Assembly (NCBI RefSeq): GCF_030283145.1 | Contig: NZ_JASNWE010000002.1 | Coordinates: forward strand, 930,001-994,000 | Reading direction: 5' to 3' | Length of the DNA stretch: 64,000 bases | Origin: Actinomadura xylanilytica | GTDB taxonomy: Bacteria; Actinomycetota; Actinomycetes; Streptosporangiales; Streptosporangiaceae | In this document: in pieces, positions 8,359 through 16,788 of the stretch | Layout: each line of letters begins with the position of its first letter | How positions within the stretch are numbered: position 1 is the stretch's first letter | The notes under the pieces: model-generated | What the model was told of the DNA's origin: nothing | What the model saw: the letters and a program-made list of their open reading frames with translations, nothing else | The model's database searches: none | Translations under genes and position numbers: made by a program

Positions 8359-8955
8359 CTACCTTCGAGCCCTTCCGGCGGGCGAGCGGTTCGGGCCGCC
8401 GTGCCGCGACTTCGGCTTCCTGGCCTTCTTCGCCTTCTTCCTCTTCTTCGATTTCTCGGCCCTCTCCGGCTTGCCGTTCTTCTTCCGCTTCGATGGCTTC
8501 GACGGCCGGTGCGTCGGATTCCGGGGGCCGGGACTCGACGCGTGCCGCCCCTGGGACGGTGACGGCGGCGACGGCGGCGACGGGACGGCGGGCAGCGTGG
8601 CGCGATCGGACGACTCGTCCGGCGGGGTGCCGATCCGCGGCGGGCGCGGACCCGGGTGCGGTCCCTGGTGTCCGGGGAGGTGGCCGCTGCCCCCGGCGAG
8701 GGCCGCGCCGCCCCCGAGCGCGAGCACGGCCAGGAGCGCCTTGACGGTGAGCAGCCTGGTCAGCGTCCGGTGCTGGATGCGCGGGCGCGGTTCGCGGCGG
8801 GTCCGGAACGCGGCGACGGCGGCGTCCTCCCCGGCGAGCTCGGCCGGCCGCGCGGGACCGGCCGCACCCGCGAGCATCTCGGCGAGCGCGGGGTGTGCGG
8901 CGGCGTCGCCGCGCAGGAGGCGCTCGGCGGTCCGCCGGTCGGGTGGATCGTTCAT
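8359..8955 (-). CDS. Membrane partner of the sigma factor (anti-sigma-like)
   Basis: A 198-residue protein with a cytosolic N-terminal segment (ELAGEDAAVAAFRTRR pattern), one membrane helix at about residues 70-88 and a Pro/Ser-rich outer region ending in a highly basic Lys/Arg tail. Genes of this shape commonly follow ECF sigma genes in actinomycetes and are presumed to hold the sigma factor at the membrane. No HxxxCxxC zinc motif is present, so it is not a ZAS anti-sigma factor. Its ATG overlaps the sigma factor stop by four bases (ATGA), so the two are translationally coupled. Confidence 0.7.
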   Translation of the reverse strand: MNDPPDRRTAERLLRGDAAAHPALAEMLAGAAGPARPAELAGEDAAVAAFRTRREPRPRIQHRTLTRLLTVKALLAVLALGGGAALAGGSGHLPGHQGPHPGPRPPRIGTPPDESSDRATLPAVPSPPSPPSPSQGRHASSPGPRNPTHRPSKPSKRKKNGKPERAEKSKKRKKAKKARKPKSRHGGPNRSPAGRARR

Positions 8956-9599
8956 CTCACCTCTTCAGCGCCGGAGCCGATCACACCGTCACGCCCGGGC
9001 ACCGGCAGGGTCCCGCTGCCCGCCGGGGGCGCGGTCTCGGCCAGGCGGGCGGCCAGGCGGCGCAGGCCGCGGTGCGCCGCGGTCCGGACGGCCCCGGCGC
9101 GCTTGCCGAGGACGAGGCCGGCCCGCTTGGCGTCCAGGCCCAGGACGGCGCGGAGCAGCACCGCCTCGGCCTGGTCCCGGGGCAGCTCGGCGATCAGCCG
9201 GAGGGCCGCCTCGGTCGACAGGCCGTCCAGGGCCAGGTCCGCGGTGTCGAACTCGGCGGCCGTCCCGATCAGGTCGTCCATCGGCAGGTCGGCGACGGGC
9301 CGCCGCTTCCGGCGGCGCAGCAGGTCCAGCGTGCGGTGCCGGGTGATCGTCGCGCACCAGCCGCGGAACCCGTCGATGTCGCCGCGGAAGGAGGGCAGGT
9401 CGCGGGCGATCTGCAACCACGCCTCGGACGTGACGTCCTCGGCGTCGGAGTCGTCGGCGATGAGGGCGCGGGCGTAGCGCAGCAGCCGGGGCTGCACGTC
9501 CCGGTACAGCAGGCGGAAGGACTCCTCGTCGCCCGCCTGCGCCGCCCGGACGGCGCGATTGAGGTCGTCCCCCCGCGCCCCATCGCTCACTCGCGCCAT
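8952..9599 (-). CDS. ECF-type sigma-70 family RNA polymerase sigma factor
   Basis: A 215-residue sigma factor with only regions 2 and 4. Region 2 begins near FRLLYRDVQPRLLRYARAL and includes the DAEDVTSEAW core-binding motif and WCATITRHRTLDLLRRR; region 4 has LPRDQAEAVLLRAVLG with the helix-turn-helix following. The ATG used gives the usual ECF N-terminus (MARVSDGARGDDL). It is coupled with the membrane partner gene, so release from the membrane presumably activates it. The regulon is unknown. Confidence 0.88.
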   Translation of the reverse strand: MARVSDGARGDDLNRAVRAAQAGDEESFRLLYRDVQPRLLRYARALIADDSDAEDVTSEAWLQIARDLPSFRGDIDGFRGWCATITRHRTLDLLRRRKRRPVADLPMDDLIGTAAEFDTADLALDGLSTEAALRLIAELPRDQAEAVLLRAVLGLDAKRAGLVLGKRAGAVRTAAHRGLRRLAARLAETAPPAGSGTLPVPGRDGVIGSGAEEVR

Positions 9600-9740
9600 T
9601 GTGCAGGCATCGCGTCCCATGCGTGAGGGGTATCGCTCCCATGATGGGGAACGCCCGATTCGCGGGGCGGGGCGTCCCCCGGAGAAGGATCCGGGGGAGG
9701 ACGGGAACAATCGCCGCCGCTCGTCGGTTGGACAGGACAA

Positions 9741-9897
9741 GCCGATGTGCCTGGTGTCCCCGGGCCTCACCTATTGCCTTCGCGGAATACCGTTCGGCTG
9801 GAGCCGCGTTGTGCCTTCCGCCGAGAGGCGACCCGCACATCGGCCTGGACCGGTTCCCCGCCGGGCTGCGAAAGTCCGGCGGGGATCGGTCTTTTTT
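9741..9897 (+). ncRNA. Structured leader RNA or small RNA ahead of tenA
   Basis: A 10-bp helix (GCCGATGTGC at 9741-9750 with GCACATCGGC at 9835-9844) encloses four small hairpins: GGTG/CACC (9752-9770), one with a TTCGC loop (9772-9788), CGGCTGGAGCCG (9795-9806) and CGCC-GAGA-GGCG (9819-9830), the last with a GNRA tetraloop. An intrinsic terminator follows directly and ends 33 bases before tenA. No TPP-riboswitch core (CTGAGA, TGAACCTG) is present. It could be an unrecognised riboswitch/attenuator for tenA or a stand-alone RNA. I do not recognise the family. Confidence 0.5.
9848..9897 (+). terminator. Intrinsic terminator before tenA
   Basis: A long stem (GACCGgTTCCCCGCCGG paired with CCGGCGGGGATCGGTC) is closed by a loop around GCTGCGAAAGT and followed by six T residues. 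It is the only hairpin in the window with a clear T-run of this kind directly upstream of a start codon, so it probably acts as the expression platform of the leader RNA. Confidence 0.75.
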
Positions 9898-9930
9898 ACG
9901 CACTTTGTCCTTGATGGGAGACTTGCGGGC

Positions 9931-10542
9931 ATGAAGCTGTCGGCCCATCTGGAGAAGCTCGGCCTGCCGCTGCTCGAGGAGCAGCTCAGGCATCCGACGG
10001 TGGCGGGCATCGCCCGCGGCGACCTCGACGAGGCCGTGTTCCGCTCGTGGCTGGAGCAGGACCACCTCTACCTGCTCGACTACGTGCGGGTGTTCTCGCG
10101 GCTGGCCTGGCAGGCGCCCCCGACGCATCTGGGCGATCTCGTCGACCTCGCCCACTCGACCTTCCACGACGAACTGGAACTGCACCGGTCGCTGTCGGCG
10201 GAGTTCGGCGCCGACCTGGAGGGCGCGAAGACCGGCCCGGCCTGCGCCGCGTACACCCGGTTCCTGCTCGACAGCGCCGCCGACTACGGCGACGGCCTGG
10301 CCGCGCTCTACCCCTGCATGTGGGGCTACTCCACGCTGGGACGGCGCCTCGCCGCGAACCCGCCGGCCGAACCCCGCTACCGCCGCTGGGTCGACACCTA
10401 CGCTGACCCCGCGTTCGCCGGGCTGACCCGGCGCTGCGCCCAGATGATCGACGAGGCCGGCATCGACCGGGACCGCGCCGAGCGGTTCTTCCTGGAGGGC
10501 ATGCGGCACGAGCTCGCCTTCTGGGACGTGCCCGTCCTCTAG
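9931..10542 (+). CDS. tenA: TenA family aminopyrimidine aminohydrolase / thiaminase II
   Basis: A 203-residue helical TenA/THI-4 protein. It hydrolyses aminomethyl-pyrimidines to hydroxymethylpyrimidine (HMP) in thiamine salvage. The active-site Cys is seen in the YPCMWGY motif (about Cys129), and the C-terminal catalytic Glu lies in FFLEGMRHELAFWD. Length is slightly short of the usual 220 residues. ATG has a GGGAG ribosome binding site. The gene is monocistronic and sits behind the leader RNA and terminator. Its partner function, HMP uptake, may be supplied by the CytX-type permease ten kilobases downstream. Confidence 0.88.
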   Translation: MKLSAHLEKLGLPLLEEQLRHPTVAGIARGDLDEAVFRSWLEQDHLYLLDYVRVFSRLAWQAPPTHLGDLVDLAHSTFHDELELHRSLSAEFGADLEGAKTGPACAAYTRFLLDSAADYGDGLAALYPCMWGYSTLGRRLAANPPAEPRYRRWVDTYADPAFAGLTRRCAQMIDEAGIDRDRAERFFLEGMRHELAFWDVPVL

Positions 10543-10637
10543 CCGGACGCCTTCGGCGCCGGGCGGGGCACCGGGATTGACCGAAACATGGGGTGGCGCG
10601 GGTCTCAGCGGGGTTGAAATGCGGGTATATGCCCCAT

Positions 10638-11768
10638 ATGACGTCAATCGGCCAACTCTCGCGGGCCCGGCTGGCCGGCCGGCCCGCCGACTACGCGGCG
10701 CTCGGCCTCGGCCGGGCGGTGGCGGTCTGGGAGGACGGGTTCCGCACCGCGCCCGGCGGTCCCGGCACCTGGGAGTGGTGGTACTTCGAGGCGCGGCTCG
10801 ACGACGGCTCCACCCTCGTGATCGTCTTCTACACCAAGGACTTCACCGAGGGGGGAGCCGGTCCGCCCCGCCCGTTCGTCACGCTGGAGCTCGACCGTCC
10901 CGACGGCACCCGGGTCAGCGAGCGCGCCACGGCGCACTGCGGCGACCACGACTTCGCCACCGGCCGGTGCGCCGTGCGGATCGGCGCCAGCACGTTCACC
11001 GGCGACCACCGCGGCTACCGCGTCCACGCCGAGCTGGACGGGGTGACCGCCGACGTCGTGCTGACCCCGCGGACCGAGCCCTGGCGCCCCGAGACCGGCC
11101 ACATCTACTTCGGTGAGGACGACGAGCGGTTCTTCGCCTGGCTGCCCTCGGTGCCGAGCGGCTCGGCGGAGGTCACGCTCGCCGTCGGCGGGCGCGCCGA
11201 GCGACGCGCGGGCACCGGCTACCACGACCACAACTGGGGGGACACCCCGGTGACCGGGCTGATCGACCACTGGTACTGGGCCCGCGCCGCCGCCGGCCCC
11301 TACAACGTGATCGCCTCGCACATCACCTCGGAGGAGCGGTACGACCGCGCCGAGTTCCCCATTTTCATGCTGGCGCGCGGGAACCGGATCGTCGCCGACG
11401 ACTGCACGCTCGTGCGGTTCGCCGCGTACGACGAGGACGACGACCCGGGCACCGGGCGGCCGGTCGCGGGCACCCTGGTCTTCGAGTACCGGGCCGCCGA
11501 CCCCGGCGACGACGGCTACCGCGTCACGTTCACGCGGGAGGACACGACGCCGGGCGCGCCACGGGCCGCCGACCTCGGCGAGCTGGACGAGATCGGCGGG
11601 TTCCGGAACGCGCTGGCGAAGATCGCCGGATTCGACGGCTCCTACCTGCGCTTCACCGGCGAGGTGCAGATCGAGCGGATGCACGGCGGCCAGCCCGCGG
11701 AGACCCACACCGCCGCCGCCCTGTGGGAGTTGGTCTACCCGGGCCGGACGCCAGGCTCAATTTCTTAA
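10638..11768 (+). CDS. CrtC/hydroxyneurosporene-synthase-like lipocalin-fold protein
   Basis: A 376-residue protein of the CrtC/AttH lipocalin-like superfamily. The family signature EWWYFEARLDDG is near residue 50, followed by a second lipocalin-like half with GYHDHNWGDTP and DHWYWARA. In carotenoid pathways such proteins hydrate C=C bonds, but no carotenoid gene is nearby, so this is a general homologue of unknown substrate. Two ATG codons lie nine bases apart; the second, preceded by a GTATAT element seven bases upstream, is chosen as a leaderless start. No signal peptide is visible. Confidence 0.75.
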   Translation: MTSIGQLSRARLAGRPADYAALGLGRAVAVWEDGFRTAPGGPGTWEWWYFEARLDDGSTLVIVFYTKDFTEGGAGPPRPFVTLELDRPDGTRVSERATAHCGDHDFATGRCAVRIGASTFTGDHRGYRVHAELDGVTADVVLTPRTEPWRPETGHIYFGEDDERFFAWLPSVPSGSAEVTLAVGGRAERRAGTGYHDHNWGDTPVTGLIDHWYWARAAAGPYNVIASHITSEERYDRAEFPIFMLARGNRIVADDCTLVRFAAYDEDDDPGTGRPVAGTLVFEYRAADPGDDGYRVTFTREDTTPGAPRAADLGELDEIGGFRNALAKIAGFDGSYLRFTGEVQIERMHGGQPAETHTAAALWELVYPGRTPGSIS

Positions 11769-11952
11769 GCCCGGCCCGGCATTCTCGCCTGGCGGCTCGG
11801 ATGCCGACCTGGCTTTGGCGAGCGCGGCATCGCTTGCGATCTGGCCGGTGCGGCTCGCCTCCGGCATCGCCCACCGGCCAGGTAGCGCGCTCGTGCTACG
11901 GCTGGGGCACTGTGAGACAGGCCCAAGCCCGCGCCGGTCGTGCGGGACGGGG

Positions 11953-12732
11953 TCAGTGTCCGGCGACGAGGGTGAAGGCCGCGGTGCGGACCGTGTCGCC
12001 GTGCTTGAAGTCGAGGAACGCCCGGTAGGTGCCGGGTCCGGGGACCGCGGCGTGGAAGGTGATGCCGGGACCGGGCGCGGTGACCCCGTCGCCGGGCTCG
12101 CCGTCCGGGTGGACGTGCACGTACGCGAGGTCGCCGGCGCGCAGTACCACCAGGTGCCCGTACGCCGCCAGGTAGGGCTGGAGGTCGGTGACGGGCGCGC
12201 CGTCCCGGTGGACGGTGAGGGTGATCTCGCGGGCCTCGCCGGGCACCAGGTCGCCGGCCAGCGTGACCTCGTAGCCGTCCACGACGTCCACGGTGGCGGG
12301 CGCGGGCACCGGGAGCGGCTCGTACGGCCCGCTCACGGCCAGGTCGGCGCCGAGCGTGACGGTCCTGCCGAGGGCCTCGGGGGCGATGTCGGCGAACACC
12401 CGGTAGGCGCCCGCGCCGGGCAGGTCGAGCCGGACCGACCAGGTGCCGTCGTCGCCGAGTTCCGGGTGCACGTGCCAGAAGCCGGTCAGTTCCCGCCGGG
12501 CGACGATCAGGTGCAGGTCGCGGTCGTGGAGCGGGGTGTAGGCGGTGACCGGGGCGCCGTCCGGGCCGAGGATCCGGAACCGCAGGCGGGTCGCGCCCGG
12601 ACGGATGATCGAGCGGTCCAGGTCGAGGGTGTACCCGTCCTGCGAGATCTGGAGACCACCGGGGAGGCCGCCCGCGTCGTGGTGCCCGGCGTGGTGCCCC
12701 TGGGCCGGGCCGGAGTGCGTCGTGGTGGTCAT
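11953..12732 (-). CDS. His-rich copper-locus protein, cytoplasmic paralogue
   Basis: A 259-residue protein with a His-rich start (HHAGHHDAGG) and two repeated HVHP motifs (FWHVHPEL and YVHVHPDGEPG). It is closely similar along its length to the exported protein encoded 2.7 kb upstream but lacks a signal peptide, so it should be cytoplasmic unless exported otherwise. The HVHP motifs and location between CsoR-like sites and CopA point to copper binding or sensing; this is inference. The ATG used has AGAGG nine bases upstream. It is transcribed from its own palindrome-bearing promoter. Confidence 0.7.
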   Translation of the reverse strand: MTTTTHSGPAQGHHAGHHDAGGLPGGLQISQDGYTLDLDRSIIRPGATRLRFRILGPDGAPVTAYTPLHDRDLHLIVARRELTGFWHVHPELGDDGTWSVRLDLPGAGAYRVFADIAPEALGRTVTLGADLAVSGPYEPLPVPAPATVDVVDGYEVTLAGDLVPGEAREITLTVHRDGAPVTDLQPYLAAYGHLVVLRAGDLAYVHVHPDGEPGDGVTAPGPGITFHAAVPGPGTYRAFLDFKHGDTVRTAAFTLVAGH

Positions 12733-12783
12733 GGTGCCCATCCTCTCCGTGTGCGTCGCCGTGTTTCGCCGACTCCTGGTCGC

Positions 12784-12804
12784 ATATACGGGTGGGGGGT
12801 ATAT
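12784..12804 (-). promoter_or_regulatory. CsoR-like copper operator
   Basis: ATATAC-N7-GGGTATAT, read on the minus strand as a C-rich core flanked by TATA arms, matches the known layout of CsoR operators. It lies about 50 bases before the His-rich protein start. Confidence 0.6.
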
Positions 12805-12894
12805 GGCCAGCGAGAACGAGGTGAGTCGGGTCACCCGGACGGCGGGACGGCCCGGTCCGGCAGGTGCGCGCGGACGCCGGTCCGGACGACGAAA

Positions 12895-12934
12895 GGATCG
12901 CGCGCGGCCCTGTGTCAGGGGCCGCGCGCGATCC
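12895..12934 (-). terminator. Terminator after copA
   Basis: A perfect 16-bp GC-rich stem (GGATCGCGCGCGGCCC and its complement) with an 8-base loop lies 31 bases after the copA stop. Confidence 0.7.
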
Positions 12935-12964
12935 GCAGGGGGCTCGGAGCCCCGGCCGGGGGCC

Positions 12965-15307
12965 TCAGCGACCGGCCGGGACCTCCGGCCGGGCCGGGGT
13001 GCGGGCGTCCGCTCCGGCGGCGGCCGGCGCGGCATCGTCGCTGAGTGCCTTGAAGCGCTTCAGCCGCAGGCTGTTGCTCACCACGAACACCGAGGAGAAG
13101 GCCATCGCCCCGCCCGCGATCATCGGGTTGAGCAGGCCCGTCGCGGCCAGCGGCAGGGCGGCCACGTTGTAGGCGAACGCCCAGAACAGGTTGCCCTTGA
13201 TCGTGCCGAGCGTGCGGCGGGACAGCCGGATCGCGTCGGCCGCGGACCGCAGGTCGCCGCGGACCAGGGTCAGGTCGGACGCCTCGATCGCCACGTCGGT
13301 GCCGGTGCCCATCGCCAGGCCCAGGTCGGCCTGGGCGAGCGCGGCGGCGTCGTTGACACCGTCGCCGACCATCGCGACCGTCCGGCCCTCGCCCTGGAGC
13401 CGCTTGACCACATCGACCTTGTCCTGCGGCAGGACCTCGGCGATGACCTCCTCGATCCCGACCGCGTCCGCCACCGTGCGGGCGACGGTCTCGTTGTCCC
13501 CGGTGAGCAGGACCGGCCGCAGGCCGAGCTCGCGCAGCCGGGTGATCGCCTCGGCGGACGTCGGCTTGACCTGGTCGGCGACGGTGATCACGGCGCGGGC
13601 GGCGCCGTCGTAGCCGACCGCGACGGCGGTGTGGCCGAGCTTCTGCGCGTCCGCCATCGCCTTCTCCAGCTCGGGCGGCAGGTGCTGGGACCACTCGGCG
13701 AGCAGCCGCGGCCGTCCGACCAGGACGCCGTGGCCGTCCACCATGCCCTGCACGCCGAGGCCCTCGACGTTGGCGAAGTCCTCCACGGCGGGGAGGGCAC
13801 CGGTGCGCTCGGTGGCGCCCTTGGCGATGGCCTGCGCGATCGGGTGCTCGGAGGCGTCCTCCAGCGCGCCGGCCAGCCGGAGCGCCTCGGCGGCGTCCCC
13901 GCCGTCGGCGGTGATCACATCGACCAGGGCCATCCGGCCGGTGGTGACGGTGCCGGTCTTGTCCAGTACCACGGTGTCGACGGAGCGGGTGGACTCCAGC
14001 ACCTCCGGGCCCTTGATCAGGATGCCGAGCTGGGCGCCGCGCCCGGTCCCGACCATCAGTGCGGTCGGGGTGGCCAGGCCGAGGGCGCAGGGGCACGCGA
14101 TGATCAGCACGGCGACCGCGGCGGTGAACGCGCCGGCCAGCCCGGTGCCGGTGCCGATCCAGAAGCCGAGGGTGGCCAGCGCCAGCATGATCACGATCGG
14201 GACGAAGATCCCGGAGATCCGGTCGGCGAGCCGCTGCACCTGCGCCTTGCCGGTCTGCGCCTCCTCCACCAGCCGGGCCATCTGGGCGAGCTGGGTGTCG
14301 GCGCCGACCCGGGTGGCGCGGACCAGCAGCCGTCCGCCCGCGTTGACCGTCGCGCCGGCCACGGCGTCGCCGGGACCGACCTCGACCGGGACGGACTCGC
14401 CGGTGAGCAGCGAGGCGTCCACGGCGGACGAGCCGTCCTCGACCACGCCGTCGGTGGCGATCTTCTCGCCGGGACGGACCACGAAGACGTCCCCGGTGGC
14501 GAGGTCGTCGACCGCGATCCGCTCCTCGCGGCCGTCCCGGACGACCGAGACCTCCTTGGCGCCCAGCTCCAGCAGCGCCTTCAGCGCCGCGCCGGCGCTC
14601 CGCTTGGAGCGCGCCTCGAAGTAGCGCCCGGCCAGGATGAACGCGATCACCCCGGCGGCGGCCTCCAGGTAGATGTTCATCGACCCGTCGGAGCGGGTCA
14701 TCGAGAACTCGAAGCCGTGCTTCATGCCGGGCTCGCCGGCGGTGCCGAGGAACAGCGCCCAGAGCGACCAGCCGAACGCGGCGATGGTGCCGACCGAGAC
14801 CAGCGTGTCCATCGTCGCCGCGCCGTGCCGCAGGTTGGTCCAGGCGGCCCGGTGGAACGGCCAGCCCGCGTACGTCACCACGGGCGCGGCGAGCACCAGC
14901 GACAGCCACTGCCAGTACTCGAACTGGAGCGGCGGGATCATCGCCATCAGGATCACCGGGACGGCGAGCACGACCGCGGTGGTCAGCCGCTGGCGCAGCG
15001 GGCGGAGCCCGTCGTCGGGCTCGCCCTCGGCCTCCGCGGCGCCCGCCCCGGTCCCGGCCGCCTTGGGCGGCGGCGGCAGTTCGGCGCGGTAGCCGGCCTT
15101 CTCGACCGAGGCGATCAGCTCCTCGGGCGACACGCCCTCGGGGTATTCGACCTTGGCCTTCTCGGTGGCGTAGTTGACCGTGGCGGTCACGCCTTCGATC
15201 TTGTTCAGCCGCTTCTCGATGCGGGCGGCGCACGACGCGCAGGTCATCCCGCCGATGGCGAGCTCGAGCTTGCCGGATCCCCTCTCGGGGACGGTGCCGG
15301 TGGTCAT
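12965..15307 (-). CDS. copA: Copper-exporting P1B-type ATPase
   Basis: A 780-residue heavy-metal P-type ATPase. One N-terminal HMA domain carries GMTCASC (Cys23/Cys26). Eight membrane helices are expected, with the intramembrane CPC of [10 protein letters not shown], the phosphorylation site [14 protein letters not shown] (HP locus) and [10 protein letters not shown]. The CPC type exports Cu(I) at the cost of ATP. ATG is preferred over the GTG one codon upstream because it gives better spacing to GAGGAGG. It follows the exported His-rich gene and copZ on the same strand, so the three probably form one copper operon starting at the CsoR-like sites upstream of copZ. Confidence 0.93.
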   Translation of the reverse strand: MTTGTVPERGSGKLELAIGGMTCASCAARIEKRLNKIEGVTATVNYATEKAKVEYPEGVSPEELIASVEKAGYRAELPPPPKAAGTGAGAAEAEGEPDDGLRPLRQRLTTAVVLAVPVILMAMIPPLQFEYWQWLSLVLAAPVVTYAGWPFHRAAWTNLRHGAATMDTLVSVGTIAAFGWSLWALFLGTAGEPGMKHGFEFSMTRSDGSMNIYLEAAAGVIAFILAGRYFEARSKRSAGAALKALLELGAKEVSVVRDGREERIAVDDLATGDVFVVRPGEKIATDGVVEDGSSAVDASLLTGESVPVEVGPGDAVAGATVNAGGRLLVRATRVGADTQLAQMARLVEEAQTGKAQVQRLADRISGIFVPIVIMLALATLGFWIGTGTGLAGAFTAAVAVLIIACPCALGLATPTALMVGTGRGAQLGILIKGPEVLESTRSVDTVVLDKTGTVTTGRMALVDVITADGGDAAEALRLAGALEDASEHPIAQAIAKGATERTGALPAVEDFANVEGLGVQGMVDGHGVLVGRPRLLAEWSQHLPPELEKAMADAQKLGHTAVAVGYDGAARAVITVADQVKPTSAEAITRLRELGLRPVLLTGDNETVARTVADAVGIEEVIAEVLPQDKVDVVKRLQGEGRTVAMVGDGVNDAAALAQADLGLAMGTGTDVAIEASDLTLVRGDLRSAADAIRLSRRTLGTIKGNLFWAFAYNVAALPLAATGLLNPMIAGGAMAFSSVFVVSNSLRLKRFKALSDDAAPAAAGADARTPARPEVPAGR

Positions 15308-15402
15308 CACTCCTCCTCAGAGGGATTGCCGCACTGGCGCTGCCGGTTCCGGCGGCGGATCAGCGGGTGGGTCGGTCTGCGGGTCAGCGGTCGATGGGTC
15401 GG

Positions 15403-16374
15403 TCAGTGCTCGTGGTCGCCGTGCTCCGGTTCCCCGGCGGGCGGGGAGGACGGAGCGGGCGAAGTGGACTGGGGGGACGGCGCCGGCGCTCCGGCGACCG
15501 CCGTGAACTCGGCGGTGCGGACCGTGTCGCCGTGCTTGAAGTCCAGGTAGAGCCGGTAGGAGCCGGCCGCGGGCACCTCGGCGTAGAAGGTGATCGCGGG
15601 CCCGGGGGCGGTCCTGCCGTCTCCGGGCTCCCCGTCCGGGTGGACGTGCAGGTAGGCCAGGTCGCGGTCGCGGAGCGCGACCAGGTGGCCGTACGCCTCG
15701 AGGTAGGGCTGGAGGTCGGTGACCGGCTTCCCGTCCTTGCTCACCGTCAGGGTCAGCTTGCTGGACCTGCCCGGGACCAGATCGCCCGCGAGCGCGACCT
15801 CGTACCCGTCGACCTCGGCGACCCGCTCGGCGGCGGGCAGCGGCTCGGGCCGGAAGTCGCCCGGGGCCGAGACGTCGGTGCCGAGGGTGAGCTGCCGCTT
15901 CGCGCCCTCGGGCCGGACGTCGGTGAAGAACCGGTAGGTGCCCGCGTCCGGCAGGATCAGCGGCATCGACCAGACGCCGCCGCCGACCTGCGCGGGGTGC
16001 ACGTGCTGGAAGCCGGACAGGTCCCGCCGGGCGATGATCAGGTGCAGCTTCTCGCCGTGCAGCGGGGTGTAGCGGGTGACGGGCGCGCCGTCCGGGCCGG
16101 TCACGGTGAACCGGAAGTCGGTCTGCTTCCCGGGGGTCACCGTGGTCGTCTCGGGGTTCAGCGTGTAGCCGTCCTGGACGGTCTGGAGCCCGCCCGGCGC
16201 GGGGGTGCCGGTCTCCTCGGCGGTGCCGCCGGAGTGGCCGGAGTGCGCCGACCCGTGGTCGCCGGACTCGGCGGTGGCGCCGACGGGACCGACGATGGTG
16301 CCGATCCCGGCGGCGCTGCCGAAGGCGGCGGCCAGGCCCAGGGCGTAGGCCCCCAGCTTGGTCGCGGTGTTCAT
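15403..16374 (-). CDS. Exported His-rich copper-locus protein
   Basis: A 323-residue secreted protein. An N-terminal signal peptide (KLGAYALGLAAAFGSAAG core) is followed by a Ser/His-rich linker (DHGSAHSGHSGG) and two HVHP motifs (FQHVHPAQ and YLHVHPDGEPG). The C-terminus is Pro/Ser-rich and ends EHGDHEH, a likely metal-binding tail. It is a close paralogue of the cytoplasmic gene at the other end of the locus. Placement between copZ and copA suggests that it receives or buffers copper exported by CopA, or protects the envelope; function is inferred. It lies seven bases after copZ. Confidence 0.75.
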   Translation of the reverse strand: MNTATKLGAYALGLAAAFGSAAGIGTIVGPVGATAESGDHGSAHSGHSGGTAEETGTPAPGGLQTVQDGYTLNPETTTVTPGKQTDFRFTVTGPDGAPVTRYTPLHGEKLHLIIARRDLSGFQHVHPAQVGGGVWSMPLILPDAGTYRFFTDVRPEGAKRQLTLGTDVSAPGDFRPEPLPAAERVAEVDGYEVALAGDLVPGRSSKLTLTVSKDGKPVTDLQPYLEAYGHLVALRDRDLAYLHVHPDGEPGDGRTAPGPAITFYAEVPAAGSYRLYLDFKHGDTVRTAEFTAVAGAPAPSPQSTSPAPSSPPAGEPEHGDHEH

Positions 16375-16381
16375 GGTCGCC

Positions 16382-16588
16382 TCACACCTTCACTTCGTAG
16401 CCGGCCTCTTCGACGGCGTCCCGGATCAGGGCGTCGTCGACGGCCGTGTCGCTGGTCACGGTCACCGCTCCGGTCTTGAGGTCGACGTCCACGGCGGTGA
16501 CGCCCGCGACCTGCCCGACCTCCTCCTTGACCGATCCGACGCAGTGTCCGCAGGTCATCCCGGTGACGGTGTAGGTGGCGGTGCTCAT
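16382..16588 (-). CDS. copZ: Copper chaperone (HMA domain)
   Basis: A 68-residue single heavy-metal-associated domain with the ferredoxin-like fold. The copper site is GMTCGHC near residue 10, and the chain ends with EEAGYEVKV, both family hallmarks. It would shuttle Cu(I) to CopA in the cytoplasm. A GAGAGAGGGA ribosome binding site precedes the ATG. It is the first gene of the leftward copper operon, and a CsoR-like palindrome lies 20 bases upstream. Confidence 0.92.
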   Translation of the reverse strand: MSTATYTVTGMTCGHCVGSVKEEVGQVAGVTAVDVDLKTGAVTVTSDTAVDDALIRDAVEEAGYEVKV

Positions 16589-16608
16589 GTGCGGATCCCT
16601 CTCTCTGG

Positions 16609-16625
16609 TTACCCCTGGGGGGTAT
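16609..16625 (-). promoter_or_regulatory. CsoR-like operator before copZ
   Basis: TTACCCCTGGGGGGTAT is a near-perfect C/G palindrome with TA ends, placed to repress the copZ operon. Confidence 0.65.
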
Positions 16626-16670
16626 CTCGTGGTCCTCATGCTGCCATAGCGCTTCAGTCTCTGCAACCCG

Positions 16671-16685
16671 TACCCCCTAGGGGTT
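16671..16685. promoter_or_regulatory. CsoR-like palindrome, middle of divergent region
   Basis: TACCCCCTAGGGGTT is the second palindrome in the divergent copZ/oxidoreductase region and could serve either promoter. Confidence 0.55.
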
Positions 16686-16714
16686 GTTCCGAGATCCGGG
16701 TCACGTTCGAGAAA

Positions 16715-16730
16715 ATACCCTCGGGGGGTA
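16715..16730 (+). promoter_or_regulatory. CsoR-like operator before the FAD oxidoreductase
   Basis: ATACCCTCGGGGGGTA lies 59 bases before the oxidoreductase start, which places that gene in the same presumed copper regulon. Confidence 0.6.
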
Positions 16731-16788
16731 GGGTGTGCCGTTCCTGCCTTCCGGGCAGGCCCGCACCCGAAGCTGAGAGGAACCCCCC

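Noticed and set aside
9741..9897. TPP riboswitch upstream of tenA
   Set aside because: The CTGAGA and TGAACCTG core elements are missing; the fold is different.
10638..11768. Carotenoid biosynthesis locus
   Set aside because: Only a CrtC-like lipocalin-fold gene is present; no phytoene synthase or desaturase nearby.
12545..15550. Very long plus-strand open frame opposite copA
   Set aside because: It is antisense to the clear P-type ATPase and has low-complexity composition typical of shadow frames in GC-rich DNA.
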